Notes: generated by a model not told the origin, from the sequence alone. Positions 41,861 to 50,943 are shown, counted from the first letter of the stretch. The stretch is DNA of 64,000 nt from Allorhodoferax sp032337135 (GCF_032337135.1 NZ_JAVXZZ010000001.1:248001-312000); one strand, 5' to 3'. Made by a program: numbers and translations.

Positions 41861-44434
41861 ATGGAAGTCTCTCGCATCCGCGCCCTGCGCGGCCCCAACC
41901 TGTGGAGCCACCACACCGCCATCCAATCGGTGGTGTCTTGTACCGTGCAGGAGTGCAACATCAACCTCGTGGCAGGCTTCGAAGCGCGGCTGCGGGCACG
42001 CTTTCCGGCCATGGGGCCGCTGCAGCCCACGGGGCACGACGACGCCATCCCGATGGCCCGCGTGCTCGAGATGGCCGCATTGGGCCTGCAGGCCCAGGCA
42101 GGCTGCCCGGTCACGTTCAGCTGCACCATGCCGACGCTGGAACCCCAGGTATTCCAGGTGGTATTCGAGTATTCCGAAGAAGACGTGGGACGGCAGGCCA
42201 TGGAGCTGGCCCAGCAGTTGTGCCAGGCCGCCTGGGACGACAGCCCCTTCGACCTGACTGCAGCGCTCGAACAGTTGCGCGAACTCGACGAGGACGTTCG
42301 CCTGGGCCCCAGCACCGGCTCCATTGCCGATGCCGCAGTGGCCCGCGGCATCCCGATCAGCCGCATGACCGAAGGCAGCATGGTGCGCCTGGGTTGGGGC
42401 AGCAAGCAGCGCCGCATCCAGGCAGCAGAAATGGATGTCACCAGTGCCATTGCCGAGAGCATTGCACAGGACAAGGAGCTGACCAAGAAACTGCTGGCGG
42501 CAGCCGGTGTTCCCGTGCCCCAGGGCCGCGGCGTGAAGGACGTGGAAGATGCCTGGGCAGCGGCCCAGGAAATCGGCCTGCCCGTCGTCGTCAAGCCGCA
42601 GGATGGCAACCAGGGCAAGGGCGTCACTGTGAACATCACCACACGCGAACAGCTGGAGCGGGCTTACACCGTGGCGGCGGGTTTCCGTGACGATGTCATG
42701 GTCGAGCGCTACATGCCGGGCAACGATTTCCGACTGCTGGTCGTCGGCGATCGCCTGGTCGCAGCAGCCCGACGCGATCCGCCGCGCGTGGTCGGCGACG
42801 GCGAACACACCATTGCGCAACTGGTGGAAGAGGTCAACAAGGACCCGCGCCGCGGAACCGGCCATGCCACCTCACTGACCAAGATCCGCTTTGACGACAT
42901 TGCGCGCTCCTGCCTGGCCTCGCAGGGTTACACCGCCGAGTCGGTGCCTCCCAAGGGCAAGCCGGTGAACCTGCGCAACAACGCCAACCTGTCTACCGGT
43001 GGCTCCGCGACCGATGTCACGGACGACGTGCACCCCGAAGTGGCTGCGCGTGCCGTGGCGGCAGCCCAGATGGTGGGCCTCGACATCTGCGGCGTGGACC
43101 TGGTATGCGACAGCATCCTGCACCCGATCGAAGACCAGGGTGGCGGCATCGTGGAAGTCAATGCCGCTCCGGGCCTGCGCATGCACCTATCGCCCTCGTT
43201 CGGCAAAGGGCGTGCCGTCGGTGAAGCCATCATCTCTGCCATGTTCAAGGATGGTGAGGATGGTCGCATTCCCATCGTCGCCGTCACGGGCACCAACGGC
43301 AAGACCACCACGGTACGGCTCATCTCCCACATCCTCGCCCAGCAAGGCAAGTGCGTGGGCATGACCAATACGGACGGCGTCTATGTGGGTGGCGACTGCA
43401 TCGACACCGGCGACTGCAGCGGCCCCAAGAGCGCCAAGAGTGTTCTGCACCATCCGGACGTGGATGCAGCGGTGCTCGAAACTGCCCGCGGCGGCATCCT
43501 GCGGGAAGGCCTGGCCTTCGACCGCTGCGACGTTGCCGTGGTCACCAACGTGGGCAGCGGCGACCACCTGGGCCTCAACTACATCACCACCGTGGACGAG
43601 CTCGCTGTGCTCAAGCGCGTGATCGTGATGAACGTCGGCACCCAGGGGACCGCCGTGCTCAACGCCGCGGATCCGATCGTGGCGGCGATGGCTGCCAAGT
43701 GCAAGGGCAAGGTCATCTTCTTCGCGCAGGACAAGCACAACCCGATCATCGCCACCCACCGTGCCAAGGGCAATGCCGTGGTCTACACCGATGCGGGCCA
43801 CCTGATTGCGGCCAGGGGCGAGTCGCTGCTCTCCCTGCCCTTGTCCGAAGTACCGGTCACGATGAACGGAACCGTCGGCTTCCAGGTGGAAAACGTCCTG
43901 GCCTCGGTGGCTGCTGCCTGGGCGCTGAATCTGCCCTGGGAAGGCATTTGCGCGGCGCTGCGCAACTTCTCCAACGACAACGACAACGCCCAGGGACGCT
44001 TCAACCTGTTCAACTACCGCGGTGCTACGGTGATTGCCGACTACGGGCATAACCCGGACGCCATGCTGGCCCTGGTACGGGCCGTGCAGCAGATGCCGGC
44101 CACGCGGCGCAGCGTGGTCATCAGCGGCGCGGGTGACCGGCGTGACCAGGACATCCGGCAGCAGACCGAAATTCTGGGCGACGCGTTCGAAGAGGTGGTG
44201 ATGTTCGAGGATGCCTGCCAGCGCGGCCGCAAGGACGGTGAAGTGCTGGCCCTGCTGCGCGAAGGATTGGCGAACGCCAAGAAGACGGTCAGCCAATGCG
44301 AGATCCGTGGCGAGTTCCTGGCCATCGACACCGCCATGGACAAGCTGCAACCGGGCGAGCTGTGCCTGATCCTGGTAGACCAGGTGGAAGAAGCGCTGCG
44401 CCATATCAGCGCCAAGGTGGCTGCGGCAGCCTGA
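41861..44434 (+). CDS. cphA: Cyanophycin synthetase
   Basis: An 857-residue enzyme building multi-L-arginyl-poly-L-aspartate, a nitrogen and carbon store. The N-terminal domain (1 to about 160) starts MEVSRIRALRGPNLWSHH. The ATP-grasp domain (about 200-470) has VVKPQDGNQGKGVTV and VEVNAAPGLRMH. The Mur-ligase domain has an intact P-loop GTNGKTTT at 477-484 and the downstream LNAADPIV and DYGHNPDAM motifs. Both catalytic sites appear complete. It begins seven bases after the cphA' stop, so the pair is one operon. No cyanophycinase gene is in the window. Confidence 0.97.
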   Translation: MEVSRIRALRGPNLWSHHTAIQSVVSCTVQECNINLVAGFEARLRARFPAMGPLQPTGHDDAIPMARVLEMAALGLQAQAGCPVTFSCTMPTLEPQVFQVVFEYSEEDVGRQAMELAQQLCQAAWDDSPFDLTAALEQLRELDEDVRLGPSTGSIADAAVARGIPISRMTEGSMVRLGWGSKQRRIQAAEMDVTSAIAESIAQDKELTKKLLAAAGVPVPQGRGVKDVEDAWAAAQEIGLPVVVKPQDGNQGKGVTVNITTREQLERAYTVAAGFRDDVMVERYMPGNDFRLLVVGDRLVAAARRDPPRVVGDGEHTIAQLVEEVNKDPRRGTGHATSLTKIRFDDIARSCLASQGYTAESVPPKGKPVNLRNNANLSTGGSATDVTDDVHPEVAARAVAAAQMVGLDICGVDLVCDSILHPIEDQGGGIVEVNAAPGLRMHLSPSFGKGRAVGEAIISAMFKDGEDGRIPIVAVTGTNGKTTTVRLISHILAQQGKCVGMTNTDGVYVGGDCIDTGDCSGPKSAKSVLHHPDVDAAVLETARGGILREGLAFDRCDVAVVTNVGSGDHLGLNYITTVDELAVLKRVIVMNVGTQGTAVLNAADPIVAAMAAKCKGKVIFFAQDKHNPIIATHRAKGNAVVYTDAGHLIAARGESLLSLPLSEVPVTMNGTVGFQVENVLASVAAAWALNLPWEGICAALRNFSNDNDNAQGRFNLFNYRGATVIADYGHNPDAMLALVRAVQQMPATRRSVVISGAGDRRDQDIRQQTEILGDAFEEVVMFEDACQRGRKDGEVLALLREGLANAKKTVSQCEIRGEFLAIDTAMDKLQPGELCLILVDQVEEALRHISAKVAAAA

Positions 44435-44499
44435 AACCCTGACGCCAGCAGACTCTCGGCGGCGCACCCGCCCCACCGGGAGGCTGCTGGACCACGTAC

Positions 44500-45531
44500 T
44501 CAGCCGAGGTCGGAGGGCGTGCTGGCCTCTTGCGCGGGGTCGCGCGCCATCAATCGGGCAACGGCTTGCGCCGGGGTAATTCGACCATCGAGCAAATCCA
44601 CCACCGCCTGGGTAATAGGCATGTCCACCCCGAGGCTGGCAGCCCGATGCGCGACCGTACGCGCACTGTAGACGCCCTCTGCCACATGTCCCAGGGCATC
44701 GGTGGCCTGTTGCAAGGTTTGGCCAGCGGCCAGGGCCAGACCCACGCGGCGATTACGCGACAGATCCCCGGTGGCGGTGAGCACCAGATCCCCCAGACCG
44801 CCCAGGCCCATGAACGTTTCCAGCCGCGCGCCCAGCGCAAGTCCCAATCGGGTCATTTCCGCCAAGCCGCGTGTGACGAGCGCCGCGCGCGCATTCAGCC
44901 CCAAGGTCAGGCCATCGCACAGTCCGGTGGCGACAGCGAGCACATTCTTCACGGCACCGCCGACCTCCACACCCACGACATCGTCGTTGGCGTAGACACG
45001 CAGACTGGGGCTGTGAAAGGCCTGAACCATGGCCTGACGCACATCGGCATGGGCGCTGGCAGCCACCAACGCCGTGGGCTGTGCCCGGGCCACCTCCAAC
45101 GCAAAGCTTGGCCCGCTGAGCACACCACACCGCAAATTGGGCGCCACCGCGTGCTGGACTTCATGGCCCAGCAACCCCAAGGCGCCCGCTTGCGACGATT
45201 CAAACCCCTTGCACAACCAGACCACGGGCACTGCTGCATTGCGCACCCGCTCCAATGCGCCACGCAAGCCCGCCATGGGGGTGGCGATGACCAACAGTTC
45301 ACTGCCCTGTATAAGGGCGGCAAGCGCTTCGTCACCACCCGAGAGTTGCAGGCTTTCGGGCAGCACGATATCCGGCAGGTAGCGCGCGTTGCGGCGAGCG
45401 GTCTGCATGGCAGCAGCCTGCTCGCTGTCACGGGCCCACAAGGTCACCGCATGGGCATGGTGGGGTTGGCTGCTGGCCGAAACAGCCAGCGCCGTGCCCC
45501 AGGCACCTGCGCCAATTACTACTATTTTCAT
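44500..45531 (-). CDS. gpsA: NAD(P)H-dependent glycerol-3-phosphate dehydrogenase
   Basis: A 343-residue enzyme reducing dihydroxyacetone phosphate to sn-glycerol-3-phosphate for phospholipid synthesis. The N-terminal nucleotide fold is MKIVVIGAGAWGTALA. The family signature GVEVGGAVKNVLAVATG includes the catalytic lysine, followed by NARAALVTRGLAEM and GLGGLGDLVLTATG. The ATG (45529-45531) lies inside a dispersed repeat and no normal Shine-Dalgarno site precedes it. It follows secB, as is usual in this group (secB-gpsA). It is convergent with cphA, separated by a 65-bp gap that contains a weak CCAGCAG...CTGCTGG stem. Confidence 0.97.
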   Translation of the reverse strand: MKIVVIGAGAWGTALAVSASSQPHHAHAVTLWARDSEQAAAMQTARRNARYLPDIVLPESLQLSGGDEALAALIQGSELLVIATPMAGLRGALERVRNAAVPVVWLCKGFESSQAGALGLLGHEVQHAVAPNLRCGVLSGPSFALEVARAQPTALVAASAHADVRQAMVQAFHSPSLRVYANDDVVGVEVGGAVKNVLAVATGLCDGLTLGLNARAALVTRGLAEMTRLGLALGARLETFMGLGGLGDLVLTATGDLSRNRRVGLALAAGQTLQQATDALGHVAEGVYSARTVAHRAASLGVDMPITQAVVDLLDGRITPAQAVARLMARDPAQEASTPSDLG

Positions 45532-45572
45532 AGCTGCCTACGCAATATTCACGCGGGCTAGATGCATATTTC
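45520..45572 (+). repeat. Dispersed REP-like repeat, copy 8, over the gpsA start codon
   Basis: The copy reads ACTATTTTCATAGC, then TGCCTACGCAATATTCACGC, then GGGCTAGATGCATATTT. The gpsA start codon (complement of CAT at 45529-45531) is inside the first palindromic block, and the rest forms the gap to secB. Confidence 0.88.
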
Positions 45573-45577
45573 TCTGA

Positions 45578-46033
45578 TTACTGCGGCAAGGTCCCGCTGG
45601 GGGCGCCGGCGGTTTCGACCTGCTGCTGCTCGTACATGGCCTGGAAGTTGATTTCGGCCAGGTGCACGGGAGGGAAGCCGGCGCGCTGGATCAGGTCCGC
45701 CACGTTGCCACGCAGGTAGGGGTAGACGATCTGCGGGCAAGCGATGCCCATGATCGGACCCATCTGGTCTTCGGGCAGGTTGCGGATCTCAAAAATGCCG
45801 GCTTGCTTGGCTTCGACCAGGAACACGGTCTTGTCCTGGATCTTGGTCTGCACGGTGGCAGTGACGGCAACCTCGAACACACCATCCGCCACGGGCGCGG
45901 CGCCCACGGCCAACTGGATGTCCACGGAAGGAGTCTCTTGCTCCAGCAGGATCGCGGGAGAATTGGGCTGCTCCAGCGAAGCCTCCTTGAGGTACACGCG
46001 CTGGATCTGGAATACGGGGTCTTGGTCTGCCAT
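45578..46033 (-). CDS. secB: Protein-export chaperone SecB
   Basis: A 151-residue tetrameric chaperone that keeps preproteins unfolded and hands them to SecA. It starts MADQDPVFQIQRVYLKEASL and contains the conserved LEQPNSPAIL, FEVAVTATV, IMGIACPQIVYPYLRG and FPPVHLAEINFQAMY segments. The ATG at 46033 has AGAAAG upstream; the six extra codons of the longer frame are unlikely. The cluster order rhodanese-grxC-secB-gpsA is conserved in many proteobacteria. Confidence 0.97.
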   Translation of the reverse strand: MADQDPVFQIQRVYLKEASLEQPNSPAILLEQETPSVDIQLAVGAAPVADGVFEVAVTATVQTKIQDKTVFLVEAKQAGIFEIRNLPEDQMGPIMGIACPQIVYPYLRGNVADLIQRAGFPPVHLAEINFQAMYEQQQVETAGAPSGTLPQ

Positions 46034-46055
46034 CAGTTTCTTTCTGAACAATCAA

Positions 46056-46078
46056 AGGCCGCCCTTGCGGCGGCTTCT
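46056..46078 (-). terminator. Weak intrinsic terminator-like hairpin after grxC
   Basis: On the minus strand the sequence GCCGCC-gcaa-GGGCGGC is followed by CTTTGATTGTT. The stem is good but the U-tract is poor, so it may only attenuate read-through from grxC into secB. Confidence 0.35.
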
Positions 46079-46107
46079 GCGCCAGGCGGCGCAAGCCCCG
46101 CATTATG

Positions 46108-46368
46108 TCAGGCCGATTGCAGCAAAGGCATCAAGCCACCACGGGCATCCAGCGCCATGAGATCGTCGCAACCGCCCACATGGGTTTCGCCGATGAAGAT
46201 TTGGGGTACCGTCCGTCGCCCCGTCAGTTCCATCATCTTGATGCGCTCTTCGGGCTGGCTGTCGACCCGCACTTCCTGGATCGTCGCGACCCCCTTGGAC
46301 TGCAGGATGCGCTTGGCTTGAATGCAATAGGGGCACACGGCAGTGGTGTACATCTTCACGGTTTGCAT
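46108..46368 (-). CDS. grxC: Glutaredoxin 3
   Basis: An 86-residue thiol oxidoreductase with the dithiol active site CPYC (residues 12-15) in YTTAVCPYCIQAK. The TVPQIFIGETHVGGCDDL segment holds the cis-proline and the glutathione-binding glycines. It reduces protein disulfides and glutathione mixed disulfides in the cytoplasm. It lies between the rhodanese and secB genes on the same strand, 19 bp from the former. Confidence 0.96.
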   Translation of the reverse strand: MQTVKMYTTAVCPYCIQAKRILQSKGVATIQEVRVDSQPEERIKMMELTGRRTVPQIFIGETHVGGCDDLMALDARGGLMPLLQSA

Positions 46369-46387
46369 GGCGATGCTCCTGTATCCG

Positions 46388-46795
46388 TCAGGCTTTTTCG
46401 GTGGGCAGGTTCGCCGCCGCCCAAGCCTTCAGGCCACCACCGAGCGATTGGGCATTCTCGTAGCCGAGTTTCTTGGCCACTGCGACGGCGCGCCCGGACC
46501 GGGCCCCCGACTGGCACACCAGGATCAAGGGCACGTTCTTGTTCTTGACCGCTCCCGCCAGTTTGGATTCAAGCTCCCCCAGGGGAATGTTCTTCGCGCC
46601 GCCGATGTGGCCCGCCGCAAATTCGGCAGGCTCGCAGACATCGACCACCACCGCCTTTTCGCGGTTCATCAGCATCACGGCGCTTTGCGGATCCAGCCCC
46701 GCAGTCGCAGCCCCCTGCACCACCGGCAACATCAGCATGGCAGCGGACAGGATGGCGATGGTGACGAGCATCCAGTTATCGAGCAAAAATTTCAC
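46388..46795 (-). CDS. Membrane-anchored rhodanese-like protein
   Basis: A 135-residue protein with an N-terminal membrane anchor (LVTIAILSAAMLMLPVV, about 10-27) and a single rhodanese domain. The persulfide-forming cysteine is in LVCQSGARSG (about residue 103), with the usual CxxGxR active-site loop, so it is probably catalytically active. The start is GTG at 46795 (VKFLLDNWMLVT), preceded by AAAGGA; a long upstream frame runs through the divergent gpmA leader and was rejected. YibN-type rhodaneses occupy this place upstream of grxC-secB in many proteobacteria. Confidence 0.9.
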   Translation of the reverse strand: MKFLLDNWMLVTIAILSAAMLMLPVVQGAATAGLDPQSAVMLMNREKAVVVDVCEPAEFAAGHIGGAKNIPLGELESKLAGAVKNKNVPLILVCQSGARSGRAVAVAKKLGYENAQSLGGGLKAWAAANLPTEKA

Positions 46796-46907
46796 TTTTT
46801 CGTTTCCTTTGTGGGCTGCGACCCGACGGGCGCAATAGCAGCATTTTAAAATGCGCAGCTTTGGGACCCCTGCGGCCCCTCCAAGCAACCCTAGCCCTCC
46901 TGTGACC

Positions 46908-47651
46908 ATGCACAAACTCGTTCTCATCCGCCACGGCGAATCCACCTGGAACCTCGAAAACCGCTTCACCGGCTGGACCGATGTGGAACTCACGCCCACC
47001 GGCATTTCACAGGCCATGTCCGCGGGCAAGTTGCTCAAGGCCGAGGGCTATGAATTCGACGTGGCCTACACCTCGGTGCTCAAGCGCGCCATCCACACGC
47101 TGAACTACTGCCTGGACGAAATGGACCGCACCTGGTTGCCGGTGGTCAAACACTGGCGCCTCAACGAGCGCCATTACGGCGGCCTGCAGGGTCTGAACAA
47201 GGCCGACATGGCCAAGCAGTACGGCGACGAGCAGGTGCTCATCTGGCGCCGCAGCTACGACACCCCGCCCCCCGCGCTGGACGCCAATGACCCGCGTGGA
47301 CAGCGCCAGGATCTGCGCTATGCCGGTCTACCGGCGGAACAGGTGCCCCTGACCGAATGCTTGAAGGACACGGTGGCGCGCGTCCTGCCTTACTGGAATG
47401 AAGAAATCGCGCCTGCAATCCAGTCCGGCAAGCGCGTGGTGATCGCTGCCCATGGCAACTCCATCCGCGCGCTGGTCAAATACCTCGACAACATCTCGGA
47501 CAACGACATCGTTGGACTGAACATCCCCAATGGCATCCCGTTGGTGTACGAACTCGACGCCCAGCTCAAGCCGATCCGCCACTACTATCTGGGTGACGCC
47601 GAAGCTGCGGCCAAGGCCGCTGCCGCCGTCGCAACCCAAGGCAAGGCCTGA
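46908..47651 (+). CDS. gpmA: 2,3-bisphosphoglycerate-dependent phosphoglycerate mutase
   Basis: A 247-residue glycolytic enzyme interconverting 3- and 2-phosphoglycerate. The phosphohistidine is in VLIRHGESTWN (His9), ENRFTGWTDVELT is conserved, and the second histidine is in IAAHGNSIRALV. The length is that of the dPGM family. The ATG at 46908 gives MHKLVLIRHG. It is divergent from the rhodanese gene and is followed 84 bp later by a Ctp-type protease gene. Confidence 0.97.
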   Translation: MHKLVLIRHGESTWNLENRFTGWTDVELTPTGISQAMSAGKLLKAEGYEFDVAYTSVLKRAIHTLNYCLDEMDRTWLPVVKHWRLNERHYGGLQGLNKADMAKQYGDEQVLIWRRSYDTPPPALDANDPRGQRQDLRYAGLPAEQVPLTECLKDTVARVLPYWNEEIAPAIQSGKRVVIAAHGNSIRALVKYLDNISDNDIVGLNIPNGIPLVYELDAQLKPIRHYYLGDAEAAAKAAAAVATQGKA

Positions 47652-47735
47652 GTCCCGTCGGTGCTGCGGGAATTTGCAGCCCACAGTGCCGACCGAATCG
47701 CAGCGCCGTGTATAGTGCACCGCACAGGAATACCT

Positions 47736-49169
47736 ATGGGCCACAAACTGAAAATCACCGGCTGGATTGCACTGGGCGCCCTCGCTGGCGCGTTGACCAC
47801 CGTTTCACTGCAAACGGTGGCGCGCAACACGCTCGACCCGCTGCCGTTGGAAGAACTGCAGCAACTGGCTGCCGTGTTCAACCTGATCAAGTCCGACTAC
47901 GTCGAGCCGGTCGATGAGAAGAAACTGATCACCGATGCCATCTCCGGCATGGTGGCAAGCCTGGACCCCCATTCCCAGTATTTCGACAAGAAGGCCTTCA
48001 AGGAATTCCGTGAAGGCACTTCCGGCAAATTCGTCGGTGTGGGCATCGAGATCACGCAGGAAGAGGGCCTCGTGAAAGTGGTCTCTCCGATCGAAGGTTC
48101 ACCCGCGTTCCGTGCCGGACTCAAGCCCAACGACCTGATCACCCGCATCGATGACACGGCGGTCAAGGGCCTGACCCTGAACGAAGCCGTCAAGCGCATG
48201 CGTGGCGAGCCCGCCACCAAAGTGCTGCTGACCATCTTCCGCAAGGACGAGAACCGCACGTTCACCGTCACCATCGTCCGCGAAGAGATCAAGCAGCAGT
48301 CGGTCCGTGCCAAGATGATTGAGCCCGGCTACGCCTGGCTGCGCATCAGCCAGTTCCAGGAGCGGACGGTCGAGGACTTCGCCAAGAAAATCGATGAGCT
48401 GTACAAGCAGGACCCCAAGCTCAAGGGCATTGTGCTGGACTTGCGCAACGATCCGGGCGGTCTGCTTACCGCAGCGGTTGCGATTTCGGCCAGTTTCCTG
48501 CCCGACAACGTCACCGTGGTCTCCACCAATGGGCAGACCCCCGACAGCAAGCAAGTGTTCAAGGCCAACCCCAAGGACTATGCAGGCCGTGGAGCCGACC
48601 CGATCAAGGCCCTGCCCGCCGCACTGAAGAAAATCCCGCTGGTCGTCCTGGTCAATGAAGGCTCTGCTTCGGCCAGCGAAATCGTGGCGGGCGCCCTGCA
48701 GGATCACCAGCGTGCGACCATCATGGGAAGCCAGACCTTCGGCAAGGGATCAGTGCAGACCTTCCGACCACTCGGCCCCGATACCGGCCTGAAGATCACG
48801 ACATCGCGCTATTACACGCCTTCGGGGCGTTCTATCCAGGCCAAGGGCATCGTCCCCGACCTGATGGTGGACGACACCGAAGAGGGTAGTCCCTACGCCG
48901 TGCTGCGGATGCGCGAAGCCGACTTGGACAAGCACTTGCAGAGTGGCCAGGGCGAGGAAAAGAAAGACCCCGAGCGGGAGCGCGCCCGCGAACAGGCCCT
49001 CAAGCGCCTGGAGGAAGAAGCGCGCAAGCCAGAATCGGAACGCCGCCTGCCCGAATTCGGTTCCGACAAGGACTTCCCGCTGATCCAGGCCCTGAACAAG
49101 CTTAAAGGACGCGAGGTACTGGTGAGCAAGACGCTGACGGAGCGCAAGCCCGAGGTCAAGGACAACTGA
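47736..49169 (+). CDS. C-terminal processing protease, S41 family
   Basis: A 477-residue periplasmic serine protease. It has a signal anchor (about 8-26), a helical N-terminal region, a PDZ domain (about 95-180, GVGIEITQEEGLVKVVSP), and the S41 catalytic domain. The Ser-Lys dyad is in VNEGSASASEIVAG (near residue 313) and GSQTFGKGSVQ (near 338), both intact. A charged Glu/Arg/Lys-rich C-terminal tail follows. It cleaves envelope proteins from their C-termini. A TATAGT hexamer at 47711-47716 may be part of its promoter, though no clear -35 is visible. The ATG at 47736 was chosen for the signal anchor. Confidence 0.94.
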   Translation: MGHKLKITGWIALGALAGALTTVSLQTVARNTLDPLPLEELQQLAAVFNLIKSDYVEPVDEKKLITDAISGMVASLDPHSQYFDKKAFKEFREGTSGKFVGVGIEITQEEGLVKVVSPIEGSPAFRAGLKPNDLITRIDDTAVKGLTLNEAVKRMRGEPATKVLLTIFRKDENRTFTVTIVREEIKQQSVRAKMIEPGYAWLRISQFQERTVEDFAKKIDELYKQDPKLKGIVLDLRNDPGGLLTAAVAISASFLPDNVTVVSTNGQTPDSKQVFKANPKDYAGRGADPIKALPAALKKIPLVVLVNEGSASASEIVAGALQDHQRATIMGSQTFGKGSVQTFRPLGPDTGLKITTSRYYTPSGRSIQAKGIVPDLMVDDTEEGSPYAVLRMREADLDKHLQSGQGEEKKDPERERAREQALKRLEEEARKPESERRLPEFGSDKDFPLIQALNKLKGREVLVSKTLTERKPEVKDN

Positions 49170-49286
49170 GCACGTACCCCACCGTCGATGCATCCACGTT
49201 AAAGCGCGCATTCACCAGTGTTTTTCGCCATTTGAACTGGCGCTGAACTGCTAGACTTGCATCACCGAACTTGACCGAAACGCACC

Positions 49287-50084
49287 TTGGACGCTTCCAG
49301 CCCCGCATCCCCCGTTTCGCTGCAAGCCCTGCAGCTGGACGATGCGCGTGCGTTGCTGTCGCATAGCCAATCGCCGAAACTCCCTTCGCCCGACAGCGTG
49401 ACGGCCACGGCCTATCTGCAGGCAGTCATCGACGGGCTGTGCGAGCTATCTTCCCGCGATCCGCTGACGGGACTGGCCAATCGCCGCCACTTCCAGGCGG
49501 TGCAGGAACGCACCATCGAAATGGTGGCGCGTTCGGGTGAATCGGCCTTGCTGCTGATCCTCGACATCGACCATTTCAAGAAAGTCAACGACAACTACGG
49601 TCACCAGGCTGGTGACCAGGTGTTGCGCACCGTGGGTGAGGCTCTGACGGGATGTGTACGTCCGATGGACACCGTGGCCCGCTTTGGTGGCGAGGAATTC
49701 GCCATCATCCTGCCCAACTGCCATGGCGCCTATGGCGCTCTCGTGGCCGAGCGCATCCGCGCCTGTGTGGAGGCGCTGGAGATTTCCGTGGCACCGCACC
49801 AGAACCTGCGCGTCACCATCAGTATCGGTGGCGCCTTTGCACCGGAGTGGGTGCGCTCCACCGCTTCGCTGTGGACCGAACGCGCGGACATTCAGCTGTA
49901 CCAAGCCAAGGCCCAGGGGCGCAACCGTGTGTGCCTGGACCACCAACAGGAAATCTATGTCAGTGCCGAGGAAAAGAACCTCCTGTTTGGCCACCTTTCG
50001 TTGGGCGACCCCGTCTGGCCAGACGCCAATTCCACAGCCGAAACGTCGGATGCCGTGGATGAATCCTTGCACAGGGTGAATTGA
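49287..50084 (+). CDS. Diguanylate cyclase (GGDEF domain)
   Basis: A 265-residue soluble protein with a single GGDEF domain (about 50-215) making cyclic di-GMP. The active-site motif is GGEEF at 134-138, and the product-inhibition site RxxD is present as RPMD at 125-128, five residues upstream, so it should be active and feedback-inhibited. No sensor domain is recognised in the first ~45 residues. The best start is a TTG at 49287, as no ATG or GTG precedes the domain; its Shine-Dalgarno site is poor. The stop overlaps the start of the MinD-like ATPase gene (TGATG), indicating coupled translation. Confidence 0.9.
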   Translation: MDASSPASPVSLQALQLDDARALLSHSQSPKLPSPDSVTATAYLQAVIDGLCELSSRDPLTGLANRRHFQAVQERTIEMVARSGESALLLILDIDHFKKVNDNYGHQAGDQVLRTVGEALTGCVRPMDTVARFGGEEFAIILPNCHGAYGALVAERIRACVEALEISVAPHQNLRVTISIGGAFAPEWVRSTASLWTERADIQLYQAKAQGRNRVCLDHQQEIYVSAEEKNLLFGHLSLGDPVWPDANSTAETSDAVDESLHRVN

Positions 50085-50920
50085 TGACCGAAACCACCAA
50101 CACCCCCACCGCTTCGTTGGAAGAAAAGCTCCCGCTCAAGCCGCTGGGCAAGGTCATTGCAGTCACCAGCGGCAAAGGCGGTGTGGGCAAGACCTTCGTT
50201 TCTGCCAATCTGGCCGCGGCTTTGGCAAAACGTGGACAGCGGGTACTCGTACTTGACGCCGACCTGGGTCTGGCCAACCTGGATGTGGTACTCAATCTGT
50301 ACCCCAAGACCACCCTGCACGACGTCTTCACCGGCAAGGCCAAGCTGGAAGAAGCAATCATCCGCGCACCAGGTGGTTTTTCAGTGCTCTTGGCCGGCTC
50401 CGGCATGGTCGAATACTCGCGCCTGACGACCGAGGTGCGCGACGATTTCCTGCGGATCATGGAAGGTTTGGTGCCGCACTACGATGTGGTCATTCTGGAC
50501 ACCGGCGCGGGGATCTCGGATGTGGTGCTGTTTGCCGTATCACTGGCGTCGGAAGTGCTGGTGGTAGCCACCCCCGAGCCCACTTCCCTGACCGATGCCT
50601 ATGCCACCATCAAGGTGCTGGCTGGTCAGCAAAAGCGCTACACCATTCGAATGGTCATCAATCAGGCGGCACGCCTGGGAGATGGACGGGCCATCACCAC
50701 CCAATTGCAGCAGGTGCTGGACCGCTTTGTCACGGTCGAGCCGGGACGCTCTGTCAAGCTCCAGCACATGGGGGATATTCCGGTCGATGTATCGGTCCGC
50801 CAAGCGGTCATGCGGCGCCAGTTGCTGCTCGCTGCTGCCCCTGGCTGCCCAGCTGCACTGGCGATTGGCCAGCTCGCAGGCAAAGTCGAAGAAATGGTGG
50901 CCGCCAAGAGCGCAGCCTGA
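50084..50920 (+). CDS. MinD/ParA-family ATPase (FlhG-like)
   Basis: A 278-residue deviant-Walker P-loop ATPase. Walker A is SGKGGVGKT (about 30-38), followed by VLDADLGLANLDVVL and VILDTGAGISDVVL. It resembles FlhG/YlxH-type MinD proteins that set flagellar number or polar positioning, and lacks the MinE-linked partners. No flagellar genes are nearby, so the cell role is open. It begins at the ATG overlapping the diguanylate cyclase stop, which suggests a link between c-di-GMP and the localisation function; that is inference. Confidence 0.88.
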   Translation: MTETTNTPTASLEEKLPLKPLGKVIAVTSGKGGVGKTFVSANLAAALAKRGQRVLVLDADLGLANLDVVLNLYPKTTLHDVFTGKAKLEEAIIRAPGGFSVLLAGSGMVEYSRLTTEVRDDFLRIMEGLVPHYDVVILDTGAGISDVVLFAVSLASEVLVVATPEPTSLTDAYATIKVLAGQQKRYTIRMVINQAARLGDGRAITTQLQQVLDRFVTVEPGRSVKLQHMGDIPVDVSVRQAVMRRQLLLAAAPGCPAALAIGQLAGKVEEMVAAKSAA

Positions 50921-50943
50921 TTGCTCTTGCCCCGCAAGGGCCC

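Noticed and set aside
44448..44489. Terminator between convergent cphA and gpsA
   Set aside because: A CCAGCAG...CTGCTGG stem is present, but the loop is long (about 28 bases) and there is no U-tract on either strand.
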